DNA of 64,000 bases from Prinia subflava (Eukaryota > Chordata > Aves > Passeriformes > Cisticolidae). Numbering within the stretch: the stretch's first letter is position 1; the number at the start of each line of letters is the position of its first letter. A program made the position numbers and the translations under genes. The notes beneath the pieces were generated by a model, which saw nothing but the letters and a program-made list of their open reading frames with translations, was not told the origin of the DNA and did not search any database. Location: the NCBI RefSeq assembly GCF_021018805.1, contig NC_086254.1, positions 31,495,300 through 31,559,299 of the forward strand, given 5' to 3'. Below, in pieces: positions 12,501 to 24,500 of this stretch.

Positions 12501-15500
12501 CTGTGGTTTAGCTTCACACACACCTCCCGTTCTGTGCCAGCAGACATCCAGCACAGACTGACCAGGGCTGCCCCACAGCACAGCAGCTACCTGAGCCAGG
12601 GTGCCTGAGTGACCACAGCTTGGGCACTGCCAACTGCCCCCTGAGCTGTGCCAGAGATCTGTGCCAGACCCTTTGACACAGCTGGAGACAAATAATTGGC
12701 TCTGCATGTTCTTTTGCAGCTCACATGGCAGGCAATAGCTTACTAAGGCCATGCGGGTCAAGGGACCTTGGCTTAGTCCAGAGTGCCAGTGACATGGTCA
12801 TCCCTAGTTGTTTTTATTCTTTATTCAGCTCTTCTTGCTTTGAAGAGATCCTTCCATACCCCAAGGCAGCCTTAAGCCAAAGGCAGCCCCTCTCCTCCTC
12901 CAGATGAACTAACTGCCTGCTGAGTGCTCCTAGCTGCACACACAGCACAAAAGCACAGCCCAGGAGCCACTCCTTCCCTTTGCCAACCACCTCCCTCTCC
13001 CAGGGCCACGCAGCTCACAGGAGCCGTGACCCTTCCAGCACCCCCTCCCTGCAGCAAAGGCACAGGCAGCAGAGCTGTCACACCACAGCACACATCACAC
13101 CAGGGGTGTCATCCCCTGCATCACCCCACTCCACACACACCACCTTCAAGGTGTCTTACTTCATCCAGGGAGAAATAAGGCTCATCAATCTCCCTCAAAG
13201 GGTCTCTCAGGAAGTTGAACATGAATTCCTGTACCTGAAGGGTATCTGCAGCCCAGAGCTCCTGCAAAGCCCAGGGGAAACATAAAAGAAGCCATTTCAG
13301 GATGTATTACTGCAAACCACATGCAGCTCATCCAGCTTGAAGCTTTAACCATTAAGGAGGCGGTTTTTGATGCAAGACCATCTCTGCCAGGAACTCGACT
13401 GTCAGCACAAATGCTGGATAGCACACAAGGACAAAATCTGCCCTGCTTCTGAGTGGGCTTCATTTTCTCAACACCGTGCATTTTTCACTCTGATAGCTCC
13501 TTTGAACACATCTGCCATCCCTCCTCCTTCAGCAGCAGAAGCAAACCCAGCTTCCTTTGGCTCTCTCTCCCTGGGTTTCCTTCATTAGCCACCAAAAGAT
13601 TGCATCTCCCCACTGGTTAACTCCCTGCTGGCTGCAGACCACAGGCAGGGAGGTGGCAGTGGGGGACAGGGCACAGCAGGAGCCACGAGCCACGGCAGTG
13701 TTTTTGCCAGCCCTGGCCTCCTGGAGGAGACCAGCAATGAGACAGGAACCTGGCAAGAGCCAAGGGGTCTGTGCTGCCCACAGCAGCACTGCTTCTGCCT
13801 GCGTGTGTGTCTGCACATGCATGGTGCTTGCTGAGTGACTCAAGATTGCTTTTAAATTGAAGAATCAGCAGTTGAATCCATCAGCTACTCCTCAGGAACT
13901 GCTGACGCCTCCTGAGCAACAGGACGGATGTGATTTCTGGGCTGCAGCAAACCTTTGGTAACCAGCTGAGGTCACAGGGACTGGGTCAGCCTCCACTGAC
14001 CAGTTCCTGATTCCTGGGACCCCTACTCCTCCCAGATCTCCTGGTTCCTTTTCTGGCCAGGGTGCCTGGCTGAGTTCAGGTCTGCCCTCCCCAGCACTGC
14101 CCCTACAACACCTCCTGCTCCAGAAGGATGTGCTGTGCCAGGCAGAGCAGCCCACAGCCAAACCACCCCAGCTCCCCAGCTACCCTCGGAGCACTGGACC
14201 CCTAATGTCACCAGTGCCTAGCCTGCTGTCCCTCCCCACTGCCTGTGTTGAGCTCACCCTCTGGTACTCCAGCAGAAACTTCTGCAGCTCCAGCAGCGAC
14301 ACCCTGAAGTGCTCAGACCTTTCTCCACCCCTGACAAGCAGAGAGAGAGAAGCTTCAGTCACTGGTGCAGCACATCAGGTGAGATGCCATCTGCCACCTC
14401 CCTGGCACCTGCAGCCAGATGTGCCCTGAGCAAGCAGCACTGAAGGAACAGAGTGGGATGAGCAGAGAGCTGAGGAGAGCAAACACATGTCCACATCTCA
14501 GAACCAGGGACAGCACAGGGTTCATGCTGACAAGGGCAGGATAACATGAAACTCTGGTGAAGGGCAGCAAAAACCATTAGAAGAATAGATTAATAAAAAA
14601 ACCCAACCTATATATATACCTATATATATATACCTATATATATATACCTATATATATACCTATATATATATATACATATATATATAGAGAGAGAGGGTCT
14701 GGCCTGTACCTGAGTGTAAAGAACTAAAGAACTATATAGGTACAGGGCAGTTAAAGGGGTGGCTACAAACAGGACAGACCTACAGGTATGCAGAGAACAT
14801 AGACCCATGGAGGCAAGACACAGGGAATGAGGAAGGGAACTGTTTGCAGCTGATAATCTCAAGAGACTGGTCCATGCCTGCTGTAAGTCACAATGGACAG
14901 CCAAGGGCCATGCTGGGCACTAACAGCACAAAATCCAAAGTGGACTGGGCAGTGCTGGCTGCCCTGGGCAGAGAGATGAGCCAGATGGTCTGCTGAGGGT
15001 CCTGACATCTCTTTTCTATGGTTATAGGAAAAAAAAAGGAAGGAAACCATTGGGAATTACCTGGACAGGTCAGTAAGTCTTCTACTCTTTAGATTCTGTG
15101 TCTAAATTCAAGCTCTTTCTATCACAACCAAGGTGAGCAGAGGGCAGGGAAGGGCACAGCTGGCAATGGCACCAGAGGCCCTGCCTGGGTGGGGAGGGCT
15201 CTGCAGCCACCACGAGCATAATCCCTGGGAGATGTCTGGAGGTTTGATCACTTCACATCAACCAACTGGCCTGAGCTGGGTCCCACTGGGGTGTCTGGGA
15301 GGGAGAGCCCTCCCTGCCCCGAGCTAAAGTGTCTGCAGCAATGATGCTTGCTCAGGGCACAGAATCACAGGCAGCACAGGAGCAGGAGGAGTGCATAATG
15401 TCTCATCCCAACATGCTCCTGCAGGCCCCAAAGCATATTATGGAGCAAAAGAAAGCAGCCTCTTCCCCAGAAAATACAGAGAATTACCCACCTTTCCAAG

Positions 15501-18500
15501 AACGGGACATCCATCTGCAAAAGAAGGAGCACAAGCATTAGGTTTGCACTTGGTAACTTCTTTACTCCCAAGAGATGAGCTCACCCCGAGGGCAGCAGGG
15601 TTAAAAAGTCAATTAAGTGGGAATACCCAGTAACAAATATGGTTTCTCCCTTCCCTTTCCTCCCCTGGAGAATTCAGCTCTTACTGTTTTCTGGGCGCTG
15701 AACATCAGGCTGCGGTAGAGCTGCGCAAACTGCCCGTATGTGATGTCCCCGTTCCTCTGCTCCACATCCTGGAAAAGAAATCAAACCCAGAGGTTTTATA
15801 GAGGCCACAGGTAACTCTGCATGGCTTAAGGAATGTCTCTTCCCAACAGTATCCCTGGGGAAAAAAGCAGAATAAAGGTCAAAACCCATCTAGACTTTGC
15901 CTCCTGCACAATGGCCTCAAGTTGTGCCAGGGAAGGATTAGATTGGATATTTTGAAAAATTCATGAAAACAGTGGTCAGGCATTGGAACAGGCTCCCCAG
16001 GCAGTGGTGGAGTCACCAAGCACTTGTTCAAAAAACATGTGGATGTGGAACTTGGGGACATGGTTTAGTGGACATGGCGGTGCTGGGTAATGGCTGCATT
16101 CAATAACTTTAGAGAGCTTTTCCAATCTTAACAAATCTGTCACAGTCTCTGCTGGGGCCAGCAGGACTCTGCAGTGCCCAGCCACAGGCATATCCTAAAA
16201 TGAGTTCCATGATTCCCCAAGCTCACCCACACGAAGGCATCACCATGCTGGTAAAGCGTCACCACTTACCTGAATACTTACAAAAGGATAATTTGATATT
16301 TTTTTTTGCCCAGAGTATCTGAAGTGTCTGGAAACTGCAAGAGCCAAAGTGTGTGCTCTCTTTTGGACACACCACTCTTTGTCCTCAGAGTTCTGTGCTG
16401 GTGGAACAGCTGGTCATCATGAGATGACCCTTCACCCCCAGGTCAGTGGTGATGCTGGCAGAGCATCTCTTGGTGGCTTGCAGGAGCCAGGATACAGGAC
16501 CTGGTAGCTGGTCTGCACTCTACCCCACCAGCACCAGCCCATGACTGGAGCCAGGAGCAATGAGGGGAGTGTGGGAGGCAGGGTGGGGTAAGGAGAGGGT
16601 GCTGGCCACAAATGGGCCAGGGTGTGGCACCCAGTGGGAGCTGGCACCTCTTCAGTCACCACCGTGGGTGGGGGCCCTCCCAGGAAAGGCTGGGAGGCTC
16701 TGCACTATGCAAACACTCCCTGGGAGTTTAAACACCACCAGGTTTTGCTCAAAGGCAGGCCATGGACTGCTGAGGGGGAGAGTGGAGGGGTCACACACTC
16801 ACCGTGAGTCTCTCCCGCAGGAACCTCATGTTGGGGACGCGGTAGTTGACCTGAGACAGCATGTTCTTCAGATCCTTGGCAGAGATCCTGGCTCGGCAGG
16901 GGAAAGAGGGGAGACATGTTCAGGGGGTCTGGGATGGAGGGGTCTCACCCTGGGGCTGCAACAGCACATGCACAGAGAGACCCTGCCCAAAGGGACATCA
17001 GCTGTGACACAAGGATGGATGCGTGACCCCAGAACGATGCTGGGGCTAGGAACTGTGGGGAAGATGTGGGGAGCTGAGAGAGATATCTGCATGTCAGTGG
17101 GGACTGCAAATACTGCTCCTACAACTCCTGGCAGAGCAGGGTGAGCCCAGCACCCTCTGCCCACTCAAGCTGAGGCCACAGCTGACAGGCACCACACACT
17201 GCTTTAAATGAACGTCCAGGAAGAAGCATTTTTCAAGTATCTGTGCCCCAACACGGATGCTGGGTGACCAACTCCCTTCCAAAACCCACTCCCTGGCCTG
17301 CTGGAGGAGGAGAGGCTCTCCAAGTGGTTAGGACTCAGCTAATTTTATCTCAGGGAGAGGAAAAAAGCCATTTTCAGTCCCCAGCCACAGGCACTGCCAC
17401 GTTGTGCCCAGCTGTGCTCTCCCAGCCACACATGCTGCAGGAAGGGAGCAGCCAGTGTGGCTGTACTTCCCAAAGCCCTCCACACCAAACGTGTTGGTTC
17501 CTGGACCAGGGAAAGCTCCAGTGTCAACCCTGAGCAGGATCCCACACCCCAGCAGGCAGAGGCAGGCAGGAAGGAGCTCAGGGCTGCCCTTGCCTGTTCC
17601 AGAGCTGTCCCCACATGGGGCAACAGCCCTGCAGCAAGGAAAAATGAGGATGCCTCCCATCTGCAGGATTTAGAAGCTGAGGGGTCTGTGTCCAATCATC
17701 TTCTGGCAGCTCCTGCCTTAAAAGCAAGTCCTAGGAGTCCACCCCTGCAATCACAGATGGTGCTTCTGTCCCCCACCGAGCACGTGGGAACACAGGATCC
17801 TACAGGATGCTCCCCCATCCCACAAAGCATAGGGCAAGTCTGGAAAGCATTATGCCTTTGGGGTGCAAATATAAAAACACCAGGGAAGATGTCCTGCACA
17901 GGGGATTTAACCCAGGTGCATGCTGCCATTCACACGGGACCCACATCTTTTTTATGCTCTTTCCTGAAAGCAGGATGATCTCAAACACCACAGGAAGGAG
18001 GAGGGATGGAGAGAGCTCCACGGAGAGGGAGAAACTGGCTGGTGTCAGGCGCTGCAGAGACACACAGAGAGCCCTTGTTCCTGGGCTCAGAGCCCTGGAC
18101 CGCCGCACACACGGCCAGAGCAGGACCTGGCCCAGCTCCTGTGCTGTGCCCAAGGCCAGCACCCGGCCCTCCAGGGAGTTTGCAGTGTCCTGCCACTGGC
18201 AGAACACAAAGAGAAGAAAAAAAATAAGCTGGGAAATGGCCCCAGCCTCCCCTTCCCTCAAGGCTGTACAGTCAGCACCACACACTCAGCACTAGTATCT
18301 CCCCCTGCAACTCTGCATCCCTGGGCAGGTGAAGTTACCCTCAGGGCTCAGAGTGAGTGTGCTGGGGAGGAGATCCTGCCCTTTCCCTTCTCCAACACAC
18401 CCACACAGTCATGTGCAGGGTGCTGTGTGACCCCCAGGCAGGGGATCCCTGCTATGGGGTCCTGGGTGACAGGGAAATGTGTGCAGTGAGCCAGGAGTAC

Positions 18501-21500
18501 GAGAGATGCCCTCACATGTCAGGAACCACAGCATGGAACAGCTGTCATGGGACCCCCAACAGGACACACAGAGTCCCCAGGGCTGCCCAGCAGCAATCCC
18601 TCCTTGGTGAGAGCATGAGACTGCAAAAAAGCTCATGGAAAATGAGCAGGAGGGGCTGGAAGAGCAGAACCAGCAGCAGCCATCCCTGGAGACTCGCTGG
18701 AGCCGACACTCAGCTCTGGTGATGCTGAGCTGTTTCACAGGAGGTGCTGGACCACAGCCCTGCTCGCTGATGTGACAAGAGCAAGCCCTGTCAAAGCTGC
18801 GACCAGCACTTCCTTCTCAGCTACAGAAGGATTTTATTTATTGTGTGTTATTCATCATGTTAAAGTGCTGGAGACCTTGGATAAACAGCTTGGTAGTATT
18901 TTCAGACTAGAAAGTAAAAACAAAATAAACTAATTTTTTCTGCGGAGCTTTTTCAAGGTTTCATGACAAACATGCCAGAGGCCCAGCCCTCTCACAGGGG
19001 ATGGAAACATTCCCCTGCCAGCCCTCAGTGCTGTAAATGCTGCTCCAGCCATGGGCAGCTCTCCTGGCCAGAGGTGAAACAGTCTCCTCCACAGCAGTTA
19101 GGAAAAAAACCCCAGCATCCTGTTATCCTTCTCTTTCCACCTAGCCTCCCTTGGAAAAACAAATACCCAACGGCCCAGCAGCCAGTGGAAACAGCCACCA
19201 TCTGCTGGCCTGCTGGAAGGGACATCCCAGCACCCAGCTGGGGAAGGCAGAAAGGAGAGGAGGAGGAAGGGCTCCAGCACAGGAGGCTGAGGCATGGGGT
19301 ACACAACTGCTGGGAATGATTTCTGCAGCTGCCAAAACCCTATCTGCTCTGGAAAGGATCAAGGATGGTGTGCAAGTGTGGCTTGTTGTTTTTTTTTAAA
19401 ATCACAACTCACTGTTCCCTTTGAAAACCCACTTTCAGGCTGAGAAGCAAAAGCAAAGAGCTCAGTGACATTAAATTTAATGCTCAAATAAGGGCCAAGA
19501 TTTAATCTAGGACATGTGTACATCCTGTAACTGTAGCATCTACCTTGCAGAAAACATGTGGATGCTTGTAAAATGTTTGTAAAATGGGAAGATCCCAAAT
19601 CTTTCCAATCCCCTCTGTTGCTGTTTTGCTCCTCTCACTGCCTGGGCTGGAGCAGCAGCTCTCCTAATTAAAGGTTTTGCACTGAAACCTCTCCCTGTGG
19701 CTGACAGGTAAGAATTGGATTTTGCTGCCTTAATTCTAAATGCTAATAGAAAGATGATATCACTAGAAACAACAGGGATGCAACAGGCTGGCTGTCAGCT
19801 CTGCTGACCTGCCTTGGGCAGACAGATCTATACATGCAATCTCTTTTTGTACTGTTGGGATGCCATTTCATCAGTTTTACTGCATAACCAGAGGGGAAAA
19901 AGGACCAATTATTTCCACTTTTCCTGCACTCCTCCTCCAAAACCTCCACACAGCTACCCCTGCCCCTGCCTCAGTGCACTCCATTGCAGAATTAGGAAAT
20001 ACTGTACCCAGTCACCACTGTGTGTACAACCCAAGCCTGGATTCAAAAGGTGTGTAGCTTATGTAGAGCAGCTACACCAGATTAAAGCTCCTCTTCTTCC
20101 CTTTCTGCCTGTGTGAGGATTTACCCCTCCTCCACAAAGTCTCTGTGCACCTAGCAGTGCTCTGTCACACCACAGTATAAATCACTGCAAAGGCAAAAAT
20201 GTCCAGTGCAGCAGGATCCTCCCCATGCAGCACACTCCTGCCCTGCTCCTGGACAGGTTGAGTTTGTCCCCTGGCTGGCTATCCTGGGAGGGACACAACA
20301 AGGACAAAGCAGAGGATGCTCTGGACCCCAGTGCTCTCAGGCAGCTCTCTCTGGACATCAGAGCACGGAAAAGGGGCAGGTGGGACCCACGTGCCCCCAG
20401 GGGAGCACATTAACACGGGGATCAATGCTGAAAGGTTAATGGGCTCAGTTAACATCACAGGGGAGAAGCAAGGATGAAAGGAGGTAAACAACAGCAGCTC
20501 GGTAAGAGCAGGCTGGCAGCCAGCACTGCGACTGGAAAAGTGGTGATGGCAGCGGGACAGAGAGCAGAGCACGGTGCAACTCACCTCCCCAACAGGAAAA
20601 TGTCCCCTCCCTTATCTCATGGTGAATCATGACCCAGTTCCCTTCCCTTACCTCCTGATGACACGTGTGACATTTTACTTGCTAGGACAACACTAAGTAT
20701 TCACCCAAGATACCCACAAGCCAAGCAGTGGGATAATCCATGGCCTCATGGGCCTCCGAAAAGAAGAACAGAACAAACAGGGTGGAGAGTAATAAACACC
20801 ACCCAGTTCAGCCCTGATGGGGTGCCCTGAACTGCCTCATGGCTCTTTGATGTCTGCTTCCTCGGGTGGTGCCAGGTGGGGGGAAGGTGTTTCACAGTTG
20901 TGGGCTCTCAAGCTGTTACTGGGTCTAAACATCTGAGAAATATGTCAGGAAAACAAGACAGCTTTTTAATGTTTTTTTTTAGTTCAGTGAACATCAGCCA
21001 GCAAAGTTGGGGACTTGGATTAAGGTTCCTTGGAAATAAGCATTAAAAGCCTGAAGAACCCAACAAAAATCCAAAAAAAGGCTGGGGTTCCAAGTCAAAG
21101 GTGAACCCTTCCAGCTCACGGGTGCAGGTTCCCCACTCCTTACCTGTCTTCCCGGTTGCGGTCCAGGGAGTAGAACTGCTTCCGCAGCCACCTGCATGGG
21201 AAGGACAAACAGGCACGCTCAGCCCCAGCTCCTCAACAACCAGCCCCTGCTCCACACTCCCTCTGCGACATGCTCAGTGCCACACCATCCACTCCCACAT
21301 CCCTCCTTCCCACCACAGAACCCAGCTCTGCCCCCTTTCAGAGGCAGCCTACCCTGTTTTCACACAGGTGACAAGTTCTGCTTTAAAAATGCCTCTGCAC
21401 TGAAGTGCTACAGGTAATACAGGCTGTGCACACACAGACACATCAATTCGTGTAAAACTCCTTCTCCCTGACGCATGGGATCAAACTGTGGCATCAGCAG

Positions 21501-24500
21501 GATGAAGCCTCTGGGGTGCAGAGGCAGAAGTGCTGGGTCAGCACGGCTCAGAGAGGAATGAGATGTCACCGTGCTCACCTTTTTCTGTCAAAACAGACAG
21601 AAAGGGGAAAAAGGAAAACAAGCACAGGAAAAGGATGGGTTTTCCTCACCTTTCGATCTGCAGGGGGGTGGGTGCCCTCAGAGTGTCTGCCACCAGCCAG
21701 TTCAGCCCCTTGATCCACATATTGACCTCATCCTCAGAAGTGGCTGTGGAAAGTGCATAGGAGTGGGAAGAAGGGACACACAGGCTTGGTCACCAACCCA
21801 AACCTCTTGGGACTATCCCCAGCACCTTATACACCCTATTCCTCACTCCATCCCCTTTCTGGTAACATTCCCTCCCCCGCAGATGCTCTGGCTGGCTCCT
21901 CTCCCTGTCAAGCTCCCACTCCTCTCCCATGGCTGGCTGCATCTCTTGCCTCTGCATGTCCCACTCCCGCCTCCTTCAGTTCCCAAGAGCTGGGACTTTG
22001 TCCCCAAGCAGCAAAGCTGTTTGGGTCCTGTGAGGATGAAGTTCTGGCTCAGTCCCAGAGCTTTACCTTGCAGGCTGAGGGTCTTGAGGCGGAATTCTGT
22101 GCCATAGAGGACAATGAAGCAGTGGGAGTGGTCTGGTCGGAAGCACGGATCCTCCTGGTACCGGTCAAAGTCACGCGAGTTCTTCCCTGGACGGATCTCT
22201 TTGATTTCCCGAATATCCACTAAGAGAAAGGGAAAACAAAGGGGATGTTTAGTGAATAGCTCGGAATTCCCACAGCATTGGAGAAGGAAGGGCACAGATG
22301 AAGTGGATTTAGTCATCTGGAGAGCTGGGTTAGCACATATTACATGACAGCAGCCCCAGGCCTACAGCCTGTAAGCACAGCCCCCTCTTCCTACTTCCCT
22401 AGGAGGCTTCCCTATCCAGCACCCCCTTATTTACCTCTGTGTTCCCCAAAAATGGCTGAATGTCTCCCCCACAGGGATCCCCAGGAAGGGGCAGCTGTGA
22501 GCATGGTGGAGCATTAGAGCCAAGCAAGGAGAAGGAGCTGAAGAGACACTGGTAAGGGAGCATCTCACAGCCTCCCTTCCCAGAGGAAATTCTGGGAAAG
22601 GACTCCTATTGCCATAGAACAAAGCGAAAACAACAACAGCAGCAGCAAGCAAAAAAAAAATGAAACCCAACCCAAACCCAAGAATTTTTGCTTCCTGGAA
22701 AAAACAGTTTCTTAAATGCTCATGGGAATGAATCAAATAACAACATTTCTGAGTCACGTTTCCAAAGCAGATGATGCTTCTGAGCAATGCAGGATGGGGA
22801 TTACTGCAAACCTGGCATGTAATTCATCCCAATTAAACTCCACTTACTGCACTCACTGTGGATCGTCTCGCCTTTCATTTCTATTTACTGCAGTTCGAAA
22901 CTAGACAGAAATGTGACCTGCTCATCACTCACAGCAGCCACTGATAGCACTAAACTGCATCAGGAAAGGCGATGCTCTCTCCAAACCCCACGGCAGGGCA
23001 GACTTTGGGAGGACTTGTAAAGCACAAAGAATGTGGGATCCTCTCTTGGATCCTGCTCCTGTGCAGCACTGTGGGTGCATCTGGAGACAGTGGCAGCCTG
23101 CTCACTGCCTGGCACAGGACAAATCCAGACTGACCACTCTATGAATTTTGGGGGTGTCCTGTTCAGAGCCAGGAATTGGACCTTATGATCCTGGTAGGTC
23201 CCTCCCAACTCTGGATATTCTATGAATCTGATAAACCTCCAAAGCTCATCAAGTTGTGACAAGATCACAGAAAGACCCAGTTCCTTGGGGCTGCAAAGGA
23301 AGGACAGACAAGCTTCCTTAAATAAGCAAGAGTGTGACTTATTGGGGCATCATCTATCCTTTGGAAACGAGCAGTCTGGCAGTTCAAATGTTAGCATGCC
23401 CTGCCATAACCTTACCCATGTGCTCATATCCTTAGTGACACAGCAGGTTATTTCAGCCTGTAAAAACTCACATCACAGTTCAGGTCTTTGCATCCAGGAC
23501 ACGCACAGTGGGGTTGAAGGCTGATCCTGTCCTTGGAGGATGCAGGGTTTGACCAACACAGTGAGGGAAAACCTCTCAGACGGGTTTTCATGGTAATTTA
23601 CCAGGCAATAACTACCAGAGGAAGGTGCTGGAATATTCCTGGCCTGCCTTTGCACCACACTGCAAGCACACTGTCTGCACTGTGGGATGCTGCAGTGCTG
23701 GCTGTGCCCCGCGCTCACCCTTCCCTGCACAGAGCACCAGCAGGTTACTCCCCAGTGAGGCGGGGCTGGTGTTACAGAGTACATACCTGAAATCCACGCA
23801 GTGGAGAGAGCCCCGGAGCAAGTGAGGTGCTTATCAAGGACAAAAGCACGCAGGGAATTCCTAGGGCAAAGGGCAGCCTCCATGAGGCTCGGGCAGGAAC
23901 CTCCAGCCCACGCATGCTTGCAGCTGCTTGCTCCTCTCTTCTCATCCTCCCAAACCTGCCTGAGTGTTCTGGGGAACGCAGATGGGATTTGGTTTGTGCA
24001 GCCTCTCCTACCCACAGAGCAGCAGGGCAGCCTCTCCCACCCGCTGCCTCCAGCACCTTCCCAGCCCCCTCGCAGCTGGAAGGAAATGACTCTGAGCAGG
24101 AAGCACAGCAAGCACTGATGCCACCATCCCCAAGCAGCAAGGGCTGAAACCAGGCTTCCCTGCACCAGTCCTCCCTCTGGCAGTGCAGGACCAGGAGCCA
24201 CCAGGGAAAGGAGGAGCAGAGGGGTTTTGCTCTAGCCCAGGTCTCACACTCTGACACGCTCAGCAGCATTTTCCCAATCAGTGTGGGCATGGGCTCTGTG
24301 ACATGACCCACGTGTCCCCACATGGGGCTGCACCTTGAGTCCTTGCTGGGAAAGGCCTGCCAGGGACATGGGCAAAGACACGGGGTTGAGCACCTGGTGG
24401 GGTCCCAGCTCCACAACAAGGGCAGGTGACCCGGGGTAAGCCCTCCAGAGACAAGCCCTCTGTCACCAAGGTGAGCCACATCCCTTCCTCCCCGAGCTGC

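Larger units (their letters stand above)
9039..13159 (-). other. PLCG1: PLCG1 introns 14 to 9
   Basis: Introns at 9039-9892, 10016-10447, 10617-11003, 11125-11462, 11549-12332 and 12452-13159. Intron 14 has a poly(A) run near 9413. Otherwise I see only splice sites and unremarkable intron sequence. Confidence 0.75.
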
